Shown one piece after another: positions 48,531 to 57,882 of a stretch of DNA of 64,000 bases. The DNA is taken from the NCBI GenBank assembly GCA_001788835.1, contig MFXK01000013.1:1-64000 (forward strand), written 5' to 3'. The position numbers and the translations under genes were made by a program. Origin of the DNA: Candidatus Peregrinibacteria bacterium RIFOXYB2_FULL_33_20 (GTDB lineage: Bacteria > Patescibacteriota > Gracilibacteria > UBA1369 > GWF2-33-10). Under the pieces are notes generated by a model. That model did not search any database. It saw only the letters and a program-made list of their open reading frames with translations, and was not told the origin of the DNA. Position 1 is the stretch's first letter. Every line of letters begins with the position of its first letter.

Positions 48531-50866
48531 GGGGAGGGGATTAAACTAGCTGGTTCTAGAGGAAAGTTTTTTAGCAATTCCAGATCTTGAATCGTGATTT
48601 TGCCGACATAAAGTTTTTTCATCCTATCCATTATGGTGTTTTGTTTAATTTCAGGATTTTCATTCTCAACGCTAAAATATTTTTTTATTTCTTGATAACC
48701 GGTGAAATAAACTAGATTTTTGGTGAATGAAGTTTTGATAGTAGTATTGATCAGTCCTCTTTTTACTTTGACGCAAATTTTCCAGGATAGCTCTTCTGAA
48801 ATATGATAAGTATCTTTTAGATAATGAAATAATTCGCAGAAAGTCATTTTTTTGCCAAAATAGATAGCAATGGCGGTGATAGCGTGTTGAATGTGTTTAA
48901 TGCCTAGCGGGACAGATAGTTTTTCTTGATTATATATGGCTAAACCTTCTTCAGTGGCCAAATATCCTGCCGTACCTCGTTCAAAAATTCCATATTTCTG
49001 TTTGCGCCCATTTTCTAATCGGAAAATATGAGTGTCAATTTCATGAGCAATAACTGCTTTGAGCCTATTTTCCGTGAATAAGGCGTTTTTGTTCAAAAAA
49101 ATTGTGTGGTCTTTGTTTACTTGGATATCTGCTGGAGATTCTTCACTTACAACAATATCCCATTTGTTTAGTTTTTTTTGGTTAAGATATTTGTCCAAGC
49201 TTTTGATAATATCTTTGAAATTGATGAATTTTGATTTGTCAGGATGAAATTGATTGTTTTCTATGTAATCAAGGGCTGATTTATATATGTACCGGTTGGC
49301 AATTCCATATAGTTGCTCAGAATAAGCTCCAAAATCCAAAGTATTTATGGATTCAATCAAACTAATTTTTTTGTTAATTTCAGTGATTTTATTTAAATAT
49401 ATTGGCAATAATACATGATCAACTTCTCTGGGAATTTTGTTCAGTTCTTTTCTTAATGAGTCGAAGTCGAAGTTTGGTGTTTTATAAACAAAATGAGGAG
49501 AAATGGTGGGATTTTGAAAAAATTTGGTTTTTTCTTCAATTAGATTAAGAGGCTTTAAATGAGATAAAAGTTTAATTTTACTATCAATTTCAAAGATTTT
49601 TTTATCAATATTAATAATGATTTTTTCATTAAGATCTTTAAAAGTATTGCTATTTAAATTAATATGAGAAGGATCAATTAAAAAGTCTTTTAAATACTGA
49701 TAAGAAAGGATCACACTATAACTTTTACCACTAAAATCAGCTTTCTTGAATTGCAGCTTCAATCTTTTTCCTTTAATAATAACATTAATAACTTCTTCAT
49801 CGCCTACCACCAGATTGCGGTCAATTTCATTGCTATCGTTTTCGAAACTGACTTTGGCAGTAGCTTTGATATGTTTCCCACCTAAAATTAGAATTGGTTC
49901 ATAGATGCCAATAATTTCCTTTTTACTGTGTTTATTCGAAATTAATTTTTGTGAAAATAAAGTTTTGGCGATTTCTATACCTTGGGCAGGGTTTAAAACT
50001 TTCAAATCTTTGACTTTTTCTAGTCTGACCTTAAGCGGGGCTTTATTGGCTATTTGTATGGATAATCCCGCTCTAGCATTCACTTCCAGTACCTTTACGC
50101 CGTTTTTTGTCATTGCTAAATCCACAGCCAGATAACCGATATTGCTGACTTGTTGAATTTTGGCGGCCATTAATAGGATATTTTCCCATTTAGGTATTTT
50201 AACTTCTTCGATTTTTAATTGATTGGGTAGTTTGGTAATGAATTGGTTATGCCTGACTCCATAAGTGCATTGACCTGTGCCAATATCTATACCGATGCCA
50301 ATGCCTCCCATATGCAAATTAGCTTTGCCTTCAGATTCTTTGGTGGGCAATCTTAACATGGCGATAACTGGGATTAAATTAAAAACGATAATCCTAATAT
50401 CTGGCAGGCTGTTTGTTTCCAATAAGGGTTTAAAAAAAGGATCGGATTCTAATCGTTCTTCGATGATCACAGTATCACTCAATCCAGATATAGCGTACTT
50501 CCCATCTACAATATCAACACAGTGTTTATAGAGATCGTATTTGGAGATTTTATAACCATCGCTTTCAATAAATACATCATTTTTTTTATCTTTGATGATT
50601 AAAATTCCACTGCCGCCATAGCCTTTGTTGGGTTTAATAACGAAGCTTGATGGCAGGTCGTTAAAATTAAAATTATTTAAAGATTTGTGATTAGCAATCG
50701 TTGCATATAATTTGGCCACGCTTAAATCTCTCATTTGCAAAAAATTTTTAGTAAAAATTTTATTATCAGCAAATTTTTTATTGCTGACGGAATTATATTT
50801 GGCGATATACAGCAAATTTCTGGCATTCATGCCTAAGATTTCTCGTGATGTAGTTAGAAAAGACAT
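48527..50866 (-). CDS. ATP-grasp glutamate-ligase-like enzyme fused to DUF1704 (MATCAP-like) peptidase
   Basis: The 779-aa protein has residues 1-300 similar to alpha-L-glutamate-ligase-like ATP-grasp enzymes (MNARNLLYIAKYNS, FVIKPNKGYGGSGILI, YLAVDLAMTKNGVKVLEVNARAG). Residues about 315-405 may be a degenerate retropepsin-like domain (KEIIGIYEPILILGGKHIKA..). Residues 430-755 are DUF1704 with the zinc motif HEIDTH (608-613) and EEGLA (639-643), as in eukaryotic MATCAP tyrosine carboxypeptidases. So one chain carries a predicted amino-acid ligase and a predicted carboxypeptidase. No signal peptide. Substrate unknown. Convergent with dnaE by a 4-base overlap. Confidence 0.85.
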   Translation of the reverse strand: MSFLTTSREILGMNARNLLYIAKYNSVSNKKFADNKIFTKNFLQMRDLSVAKLYATIANHKSLNNFNFNDLPSSFVIKPNKGYGGSGILIIKDKKNDVFIESDGYKISKYDLYKHCVDIVDGKYAISGLSDTVIIEERLESDPFFKPLLETNSLPDIRIIVFNLIPVIAMLRLPTKESEGKANLHMGGIGIGIDIGTGQCTYGVRHNQFITKLPNQLKIEEVKIPKWENILLMAAKIQQVSNIGYLAVDLAMTKNGVKVLEVNARAGLSIQIANKAPLKVRLEKVKDLKVLNPAQGIEIAKTLFSQKLISNKHSKKEIIGIYEPILILGGKHIKATAKVSFENDSNEIDRNLVVGDEEVINVIIKGKRLKLQFKKADFSGKSYSVILSYQYLKDFLIDPSHINLNSNTFKDLNEKIIINIDKKIFEIDSKIKLLSHLKPLNLIEEKTKFFQNPTISPHFVYKTPNFDFDSLRKELNKIPREVDHVLLPIYLNKITEINKKISLIESINTLDFGAYSEQLYGIANRYIYKSALDYIENNQFHPDKSKFINFKDIIKSLDKYLNQKKLNKWDIVVSEESPADIQVNKDHTIFLNKNALFTENRLKAVIAHEIDTHIFRLENGRKQKYGIFERGTAGYLATEEGLAIYNQEKLSVPLGIKHIQHAITAIAIYFGKKMTFCELFHYLKDTYHISEELSWKICVKVKRGLINTTIKTSFTKNLVYFTGYQEIKKYFSVENENPEIKQNTIMDRMKKLYVGKITIQDLELLKNFPLEPASLIPSP

Positions 50867-50924
50867 ACAAGTGCCGAGAATGAAAAATTAAAAATTCATA
50901 TTAAGTATACAAAATTTTCATAAA

Positions 50925-50956
50925 AAAATCCCCCGTTTTTTTAGGGCGGGGGATTT
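50925..50956 (-). terminator. Intrinsic terminator of the giant-gene operon
   Basis: On the minus strand AAATCCCCCG pairs with CGGGGGATTT, followed by a run of T residues. It lies about 17 bases after the stop of the 2293-aa gene, and its plus-strand form also has an A/T tail. It is the clearest terminator in the window. Confidence 0.9.
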
Positions 50957-50972
50957 CATAATTTATTGAGTT

Positions 50973-53900
50973 TTATCTTGCCACATCAATGAACTGAGTC
51001 TGGTCAACAAAATCAGTTAAGCCTGGCGGCGTATTGAGCATTACTCTGTTATCATAAATGATTTTAACATTAGCACCGTCAGCCATAGGGTTACCGATGT
51101 AAAGTCTTGTATTTAATAAATCTTGTATGTCTCCAAATACTGAACCATAGATCCTTAATTGTTTTGTTGAATCATTTCCATGGTTTGATTGTATTTTACC
51201 TCCAATACCTTCGTCATTGCTGGAGACATAATATACACCAACTATGTCAGTTACATTTGGACTTATTAACACATTTCCTCCTATGACTATGAAAGCAACT
51301 GAAGGGATTTTTCCATATTCTGAAGATGAATTTTGGGCATAACCTAAATTTTTGTTTATTATAAGATTTCCGCCTCCTTCAACAATAAATGTATATGCTC
51401 CGTCTTGGAAGAAAGATTGAGTTGTTGGTGATAAAATTAAATTACCGCCATCAGTTTTTCTAAATATTTTTCCATTTGAATCAGCGTTGTTATTAAGCAT
51501 AAGCAAATCATCCAAAGTTTCAATTGTTAGATCTTTATTGCTTTCATCTAATGTGTTTAGATTATTATTATTCTTTGCAGTTAAATCAATATTTTCAGTT
51601 ATTTGTTCTGAAATTTTTTCTGGTATCCATGAATCAAGAATTGTAGTTTTAATTTCACATAAGAAACTTGAGAAATTAGAAATGATACTTGAATTGTTTG
51701 CATCACTATCGCATAAAGAAGAAGTTTTATTTTCTGCATCCATTCCAGCGGAAATTATTTCTTCTTTATTAACTTCAGGGCTTATTGCCAAACCAGTAGT
51801 GTTTCTACTTTCATCATTAGTTAAACAAGACAGATCAGCTCCTCCTTCAATAGGTGTATATAACATTACATCTCCGCTATTTCTTGTAATCAAATATTTG
51901 CATAGACCATAAAGGACAGCATCGTCTTGTAATTCTTTTGTATCACCTTTAGGACTAGTTGATACTGAATAAGCATAATTTATAAATTCTTCTGCTCCGC
52001 AATTTTTATCATCACAGCTATATGCTCCAAGTTCAAACGCTCCTTGATAAATAACGATAACAATATCTTCTGGTTCAACATTTAGGAATTGAGTGCCATT
52101 TGGGCTATAGATGGTTGTACCAGCAACATGACATAATGTTTGTGTACTTTCATCTATTTCTGCTGTATCAGGATTATCTGTTTGACAATCTTCTATTTTA
52201 TTTCTTTCAAAATCTCCTTCAATATATTCACCATGGAAATAGTGTTCTGTTGAAGAGTTATATTTTATCCATGGATATATATAATCTCCGGTTGTTTTAT
52301 TATTGCTATAGCCTAAAACTTTTCCATCAGAATTACTGTATGTGCAGTTCTCATAAGTACAGCTTTTACCAATATCATCTGTGATTGTTATTTCATTATA
52401 TTGTGAATTATTATTCCAATATGTGATTTGATAATTGGCATGATCATCTTGTTTTGGAAGATATGCAACCTGTGTTCTGTTTGTGTTCATTATTGCAGTT
52501 TTCTCAAGTAATGGATTTCCATATTCTGGTTCTTCATGTCCTCCACCAGTTGATACTTTTTTCGTACAAGTACTTTGGCAAGTACTTTGACTTGTTCCAT
52601 TTAAACTACCATCATCGCATTCTTCACCTGTATCCATGTTGCCATCGCCACATATTGGACCAGATGGAGGAGTGCTACCTCCAGTACTTGTTTTAACATG
52701 ACATGATCCATCACAGTTTGGATTATAACCTTCCTGACCTTCTGTTGCGGCATAATCACATTCTTCCAAAGGCTGTAATTTTCCATCGCCACAACCTGGA
52801 GTAGGATTGCCTCCATTTCCGCCAGAACTTTCTTGTGTTACTGTTATATTTGCACTGCAATAATTTTCATCTACTACTGAAATAGTGATAATATCTCCAG
52901 CTTTTGGATTATGATATGAGACAATGAAGCTGTATAAAGCAGTTTCTTGATCTCCATTGATTGAAACCTCAATAGGGTTGCCTTGTATTAGGTTTGTTGT
53001 TTGAGTGATTGATTCATATGGATTTTGGAAATAACCTGTTCCCGTTGAACTGAATTTAACTTTGCCTGTCCATTTTGAACTACTTACCTTCAGAGTGGCA
53101 TTAATGTTTACTTCAGTTGTGGCATCATTTGCCGTAAGGGTTATTTGATTATCAATAGTCAAACTTGAACATATTATTTTATTATAACATGCATCAATAG
53201 TTAGATCATCTGTTTCAACCATACTTACAGTTGCAATACCTGTTAATGGATTAGGATTTGAGTCTATAGTTGTATCAGTCCCTTGATTGGCTTTACAGAA
53301 TCCATAACCTTGGATTTCATCAAATTTAACACAGTATTTTGTATTTGGACTAACGTCAAAATAATAATATCCAGGTTGTCCATTTGTTGGATGATTGGCT
53401 GTAGTTGTTGTTGCAATTGGAGATTTACTATAATCACAAACACCATTTGCATCACCTTGGTATAAAGCTACATTTATATTGTTTATACCTGGTTCTGATG
53501 AGCTTTGAATGTAGTCACCATTATCGATCCATACGAAATCTCCAAGTATTAATGGATTTGCCAAAGTATCTTCGAATAAACATGTTCCTTTAGTTACATT
53601 AGGAGTAGCGGAACTACCATATTTAATATATAAAGGATCTGTGTCTGATGAATGAATTTGTATTGTATAATCAGCTTTAACTCCTTCAATTTCTACAATA
53701 ATTGGATATTCAGTTAAATCTGTTATTTGCATTGAGCATGAAGGGCCTAGTTCACATTGGGTAATGATATTTTCCTGGTCATCTTTGAACTTAATGTTGT
53801 TAACATCAACTAGATTTTTTGGATCACTAAAAATTTCCACCCATAGTTTTCCCGTCCAATTATCTGGATCTATGGAATTAATTGAATATTTAACAATATT

Positions 53901-56900
53901 ATCTTGAGAAATGTCTCTATCTGTTGCAATAATATCAATTTCTTTACATATTAATGCAGGGACAATATCTTGATATGAACATCCATTATCATCACTTTTT
54001 ATATTTATTTGATAACCACTTTGTACCCCAGTCACTTTTACTGTTATTGGTAAATTACTAGTAGTTGTTTGAAGAGAACATGTAGTTGCAGTATAACCAC
54101 CCATTGGATCCATTGGATTTGGTGGAATATTGCCGGTGCATGTTGTTTGATTGATTGAATTTTTTATTTCAATCTTGTCATAGGGGACTAATAATCCTGC
54201 ATCGTCAGTTACACTTACCATTATATTGCCCGACCAACCTTCTGGGTTTATTTGATTGATTTGATACTCAACAGATTGTTCTGGATCAGAAATATCGTTA
54301 TTTATTATTTGGGTCTCAAAATTTTGGCATATTAAGGCTTCCATTTGGCAGATAGAGTTACAGGTATCGCCATCAATATTATTGCCATCATCGCATTGCT
54401 CTTCTATTTGAGTAGTTGAAATGTCATCATTTATCACTCCATCACCACAATAATTGAAAGTTAATTCATCAAAACAAACTTGATCTTCACCATCAACATA
54501 AGCAGAAATTTTGAGAGGTTTATGATTTAAACCATCTTTATTAAGAGTATAATCAACAGAAGATTCACTAATATATTTTGGACCTGAAGCGAATTGCACT
54601 TCAGTTACTGTTGGGTCTAATGAATCAGAAGGGCTGAAAGAGCCATTAGAATTGTTATCATTAAATTTAATTAACCCCTTCCAGTGAATATTAGAAACTT
54701 CAAGGAAATAATTAATTTTAACAGGATTATTTAAATTTTTCAGATACGAACCATTAGGCATACTAATATCAAGATTCATACAGGCAATAATTTCAGTTTC
54801 GCAAGTAGCCGAACACCCATCACCATCAATATTATTGCCATCATCACATTGTTCTGAATAATTAGGTGATTCATACATTTCACTGTCACCGCAATATGAA
54901 AATGTTTTTTCATCATAACATAAATCGGTTGAACTTGTGTTATCAGCAGAAATTTTTACTGGTTTATGATTGGCACCTGTTAAATTAATTGTGTAATTCA
55001 CAGTTCCGGTGCTTTCTAAACCTTCAGTTTGAAAAATATTAGATGGAGTAAAAGTACCATTAGCACCATTATCAGTAAATGTAATTGAGTCTTTCCAGAA
55101 ATTATTTGATCCATTTAAATAATAAGTGATTGGCATTGTTTTAGTTGTATCAAATATATATGAGCCATTAGGCAATACTATATCTAAATTTGTACAAGCT
55201 AATATTTCAGTTTCGCAAGTTGTAGAACAACCATCACCATTAATATTATTGCCATCATCACATTGTTCAGTTGGCATGCCGGGAATTAGATTTTCTTGGA
55301 TGGTACCGTCGCCACAATAATGAAAAGTTAAATCATCAAAACATTTAGTTTCTTCATCAATTATGTATCCCTTAATATATAAAGGGGCATGATTAAGAGC
55401 TTCTTGGTTGATGGTATAATTGACAATTTCATCAGTTGTAAGTCCTTGGACTTGAATTGTATCTGATGGTGTGAATAAACCATTAAAGTCATTATTTTCA
55501 AATTTATCTTCAAATTTTGCTATACCTTGCCAATTTTCACTAGAACTTTGAATGAAATAATTAATAGGAACAATGTCATTTAAATTAGTAAGATAAAAAT
55601 TATTAGGCATGGTTAAATCAAAATTTTTGCATTCTTGGATTTCAGGTGGAATAGTCTCTGTTATTGCACATGTGTTTACATCAGCATCATAATCACTTGT
55701 ATAAATATTAATTGTATCTAAAGGATGTATTCCAGTTATATAAACAAAAATGCCATAATCAGGATCATATTTTACGTTTTCCATAGTACACTTGGAAACA
55801 TTCGAACAATTTTGATCAGGTTGTTTAAAAGTTTGAATAATAATTGAATCTACTGCTTGTGAAACTTCTACAGTAAGACCGCCTGACCAAGTTTCTGGGT
55901 CTATATTGGTAATATTATAAACAATGTAGGCAGGATCAGCGGTTAAATCTTTGTAGCTTTCAAAATCAAAATCTTTACAGACGACTTCTACTTCTGGAGT
56001 TTTTGTACAAGTATTATCACAGCCATCACCATTAATATTATTGCCATCATCACACTCTTCAGAAGGTTGATTTATTATACCATCACCACAAATAGGTAAA
56101 ATAGGTAATTCGCAAGAATTTGAACAGCCATCATCATCAACAGTATTGCCATCATCACATTCTTCAGGTGGTTGTCTTATACCATCACCACAACCATTAA
56201 TTATATCTGTATAAAAACAATCTGTTTTATTATCTGTTGGATCTTCAACTCCACTATCAGCAGTAGTTGAGTCATTATCTCTTATATTTATTTTGTAATT
56301 TGTTTTTACTCCAGTTATTGTTACATTAATTGGTAAAACTACAGAACTGTTATATGCGAAAGTACAAGTATTTGTTGCAGTTCGTGGACATAAACTTTTT
56401 GAATTTTTGTCATATGCTGTGATTGTTGTCCCTGTTGCAAGTGATCCTTTATCATTGAAAACTTCAATTACAACATTACTTGCCCAATTTGCTGGGGTAA
56501 TAGAATTAATTGTGTATTTGACTGTTGAGCCATTTGAAATGTCATTATCAACAACAGATACATTGATATCCTGACAAACTGGTATTGGTGTAATTGTACA
56601 ATTATTTTCACAGCCATCACCATTTGTTGTATTAGCATCATCACATTGTTCAGTGCCATTTATTGTTCCGTCACCGCAATACTGGATTTTTATCGTATCA
56701 AAACAAACACCTGTATCATTTACTGCATCAGATGTAATTTTTTGTTCTTTATCTTTACCTATATATCTTCCGTCATAGTTTGGAGTGAAGGTAAGTTGTG
56801 TTAGAGTTGGCTCAGAATCTCCTATAGCGAATGAGGCGGGAATTATAGTGCCATTTGTTGTTGTATTCTTAACTATATCTGACCAAGGATATCCTTCACC

Positions 56901-57854
56901 ATCAGTTTCAACATAATATGTGTATGTTGTAGACGAATCGGAAATATAAACGCTTGAAACTTCGTGGTTTGATTCTAGTAATTTTAAGCTTGTACATTGA
57001 CATGGTTCAAATGTACTAGCCGCTGTGTTGTTTGTATCTATAAACCATTTGTTATTTAAAGGTTTCGGTTCTGGCCATGTGTTAGGGTCATTTACATATT
57101 GATAATATTGTTTATATTGAACTTGAAAATTTGTTTTTAATAAAACAGAATCTGTATATCCTGATTCTGGATGCATATAAATAAGCTCTGCCCATTGTCT
57201 GCATGAAGTTTTTACCGTGTTTGAATCAGATCCAAAGCATGTATCATCCCAAGTTGAACTATTGTTACTATTATAACCATATACAACAGGTTGGTTGTTA
57301 GGAGTTTTAGTCCCATATACCCATTCAATAAATGGTGTGCCAATATTTGTTAAACCGTCAGAAGACGTATAAGGACCACTTGGTGTAAAGTTAGCATAAA
57401 TAGTAAGTCCACCTCTATGATATACATCTGTTTGAGTATATTCTATCAATTTTGTTAAACCAGATTTACTAGCTGTTAATTTTGATGGGTCAATAAATTC
57501 TAATTTGGTTTCTTTTTTGCCATTTATATCAACATCAATGGTAGTGATTTTTAATCTTTCTGTATCAACTTGATTTATAAAATTTTTATCAAATTTAAGT
57601 GCGTATCTATTAAGATAAGTGTAATAATTGTATGTTGTATCACTTTTCCCTGAAGTGTCTTCAAAAATATGTTTATGATAAGCAAAATATTCATCTTCAG
57701 TACAAGCAATAGTTTGGCTACAACTTGAAGAATCTGTTCCACATGTTGAGGAAACAGAGGATGCTGGTGTGGCGGCATAAATGATTATCTGATTTATGAA
57801 TATACCAGCTATAATTCCTAATAAAGAAAGCAGAATTTTTTTTGTTTTTATCAT
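50973..57854 (-). CDS. Giant secreted cysteine-rich surface protein with DUF4215 repeats (2293 aa)
   Basis: A signal peptide (KKILLSLLGIIAGIFINQIIIYAA) opens the protein. Eight DUF4215 / myxo-type disulfide repeats of the form CGDG...EECDDGNNINGDGCSxxC are spread through residues about 395-1780. They alternate with beta-sandwich-like domains carrying repeated phrases (NPVKINYFLEVSNIHWKG, VEYQINQINPEGWSG). An SdrD-B-like domain lies near 1480 (GDFVWIDNGDYIQSSSEPGINNINVALYQGD). The last 250 residues look like a beta-helix (GGGNLIINKNLGY..., FIVIGGNVLISPNVTDIVGVYYVSS). There is no sortase motif or C-terminal anchor. It is probably a cell-surface adhesin or fibre, second gene of an operon with the >2000-aa gene 28 bases upstream. 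Confidence 0.92.
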   Translation of the reverse strand: MIKTKKILLSLLGIIAGIFINQIIIYAATPASSVSSTCGTDSSSCSQTIACTEDEYFAYHKHIFEDTSGKSDTTYNYYTYLNRYALKFDKNFINQVDTERLKITTIDVDINGKKETKLEFIDPSKLTASKSGLTKLIEYTQTDVYHRGGLTIYANFTPSGPYTSSDGLTNIGTPFIEWVYGTKTPNNQPVVYGYNSNNSSTWDDTCFGSDSNTVKTSCRQWAELIYMHPESGYTDSVLLKTNFQVQYKQYYQYVNDPNTWPEPKPLNNKWFIDTNNTAASTFEPCQCTSLKLLESNHEVSSVYISDSSTTYTYYVETDGEGYPWSDIVKNTTTNGTIIPASFAIGDSEPTLTQLTFTPNYDGRYIGKDKEQKITSDAVNDTGVCFDTIKIQYCGDGTINGTEQCDDANTTNGDGCENNCTITPIPVCQDINVSVVDNDISNGSTVKYTINSITPANWASNVVIEVFNDKGSLATGTTITAYDKNSKSLCPRTATNTCTFAYNSSVVLPINVTITGVKTNYKINIRDNDSTTADSGVEDPTDNKTDCFYTDIINGCGDGIRQPPEECDDGNTVDDDGCSNSCELPILPICGDGIINQPSEECDDGNNINGDGCDNTCTKTPEVEVVCKDFDFESYKDLTADPAYIVYNITNIDPETWSGGLTVEVSQAVDSIIIQTFKQPDQNCSNVSKCTMENVKYDPDYGIFVYITGIHPLDTINIYTSDYDADVNTCAITETIPPEIQECKNFDLTMPNNFYLTNLNDIVPINYFIQSSSENWQGIAKFEDKFENNDFNGLFTPSDTIQVQGLTTDEIVNYTINQEALNHAPLYIKGYIIDEETKCFDDLTFHYCGDGTIQENLIPGMPTEQCDDGNNINGDGCSTTCETEILACTNLDIVLPNGSYIFDTTKTMPITYYLNGSNNFWKDSITFTDNGANGTFTPSNIFQTEGLESTGTVNYTINLTGANHKPVKISADNTSSTDLCYDEKTFSYCGDSEMYESPNYSEQCDDGNNIDGDGCSATCETEIIACMNLDISMPNGSYLKNLNNPVKINYFLEVSNIHWKGLIKFNDNNSNGSFSPSDSLDPTVTEVQFASGPKYISESSVDYTLNKDGLNHKPLKISAYVDGEDQVCFDELTFNYCGDGVINDDISTTQIEEQCDDGNNIDGDTCNSICQMEALICQNFETQIINNDISDPEQSVEYQINQINPEGWSGNIMVSVTDDAGLLVPYDKIEIKNSINQTTCTGNIPPNPMDPMGGYTATTCSLQTTTSNLPITVKVTGVQSGYQINIKSDDNGCSYQDIVPALICKEIDIIATDRDISQDNIVKYSINSIDPDNWTGKLWVEIFSDPKNLVDVNNIKFKDDQENIITQCELGPSCSMQITDLTEYPIIVEIEGVKADYTIQIHSSDTDPLYIKYGSSATPNVTKGTCLFEDTLANPLILGDFVWIDNGDYIQSSSEPGINNINVALYQGDANGVCDYSKSPIATTTTANHPTNGQPGYYYFDVSPNTKYCVKFDEIQGYGFCKANQGTDTTIDSNPNPLTGIATVSMVETDDLTIDACYNKIICSSLTIDNQITLTANDATTEVNINATLKVSSSKWTGKVKFSSTGTGYFQNPYESITQTTNLIQGNPIEVSINGDQETALYSFIVSYHNPKAGDIITISVVDENYCSANITVTQESSGGNGGNPTPGCGDGKLQPLEECDYAATEGQEGYNPNCDGSCHVKTSTGGSTPPSGPICGDGNMDTGEECDDGSLNGTSQSTCQSTCTKKVSTGGGHEEPEYGNPLLEKTAIMNTNRTQVAYLPKQDDHANYQITYWNNNSQYNEITITDDIGKSCTYENCTYSNSDGKVLGYSNNKTTGDYIYPWIKYNSSTEHYFHGEYIEGDFERNKIEDCQTDNPDTAEIDESTQTLCHVAGTTIYSPNGTQFLNVEPEDIVIVIYQGAFELGAYSCDDKNCGAEEFINYAYSVSTSPKGDTKELQDDAVLYGLCKYLITRNSGDVMLYTPIEGGADLSCLTNDESRNTTGLAISPEVNKEEIISAGMDAENKTSSLCDSDANNSSIISNFSSFLCEIKTTILDSWIPEKISEQITENIDLTAKNNNNLNTLDESNKDLTIETLDDLLMLNNNADSNGKIFRKTDGGNLILSPTTQSFFQDGAYTFIVEGGGNLIINKNLGYAQNSSSEYGKIPSVAFIVIGGNVLISPNVTDIVGVYYVSSNDEGIGGKIQSNHGNDSTKQLRIYGSVFGDIQDLLNTRLYIGNPMADGANVKIIYDNRVMLNTPPGLTDFVDQTQFIDVAR

Positions 57855-57882
57855 TTTTGTTTTTTTAAATTTTTATTTATTT

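Noticed and set aside
51487-53593. Plus-strand ORFs opposite the giant surface gene
   Set aside because: Antisense shadows of repetitive coding sequence.
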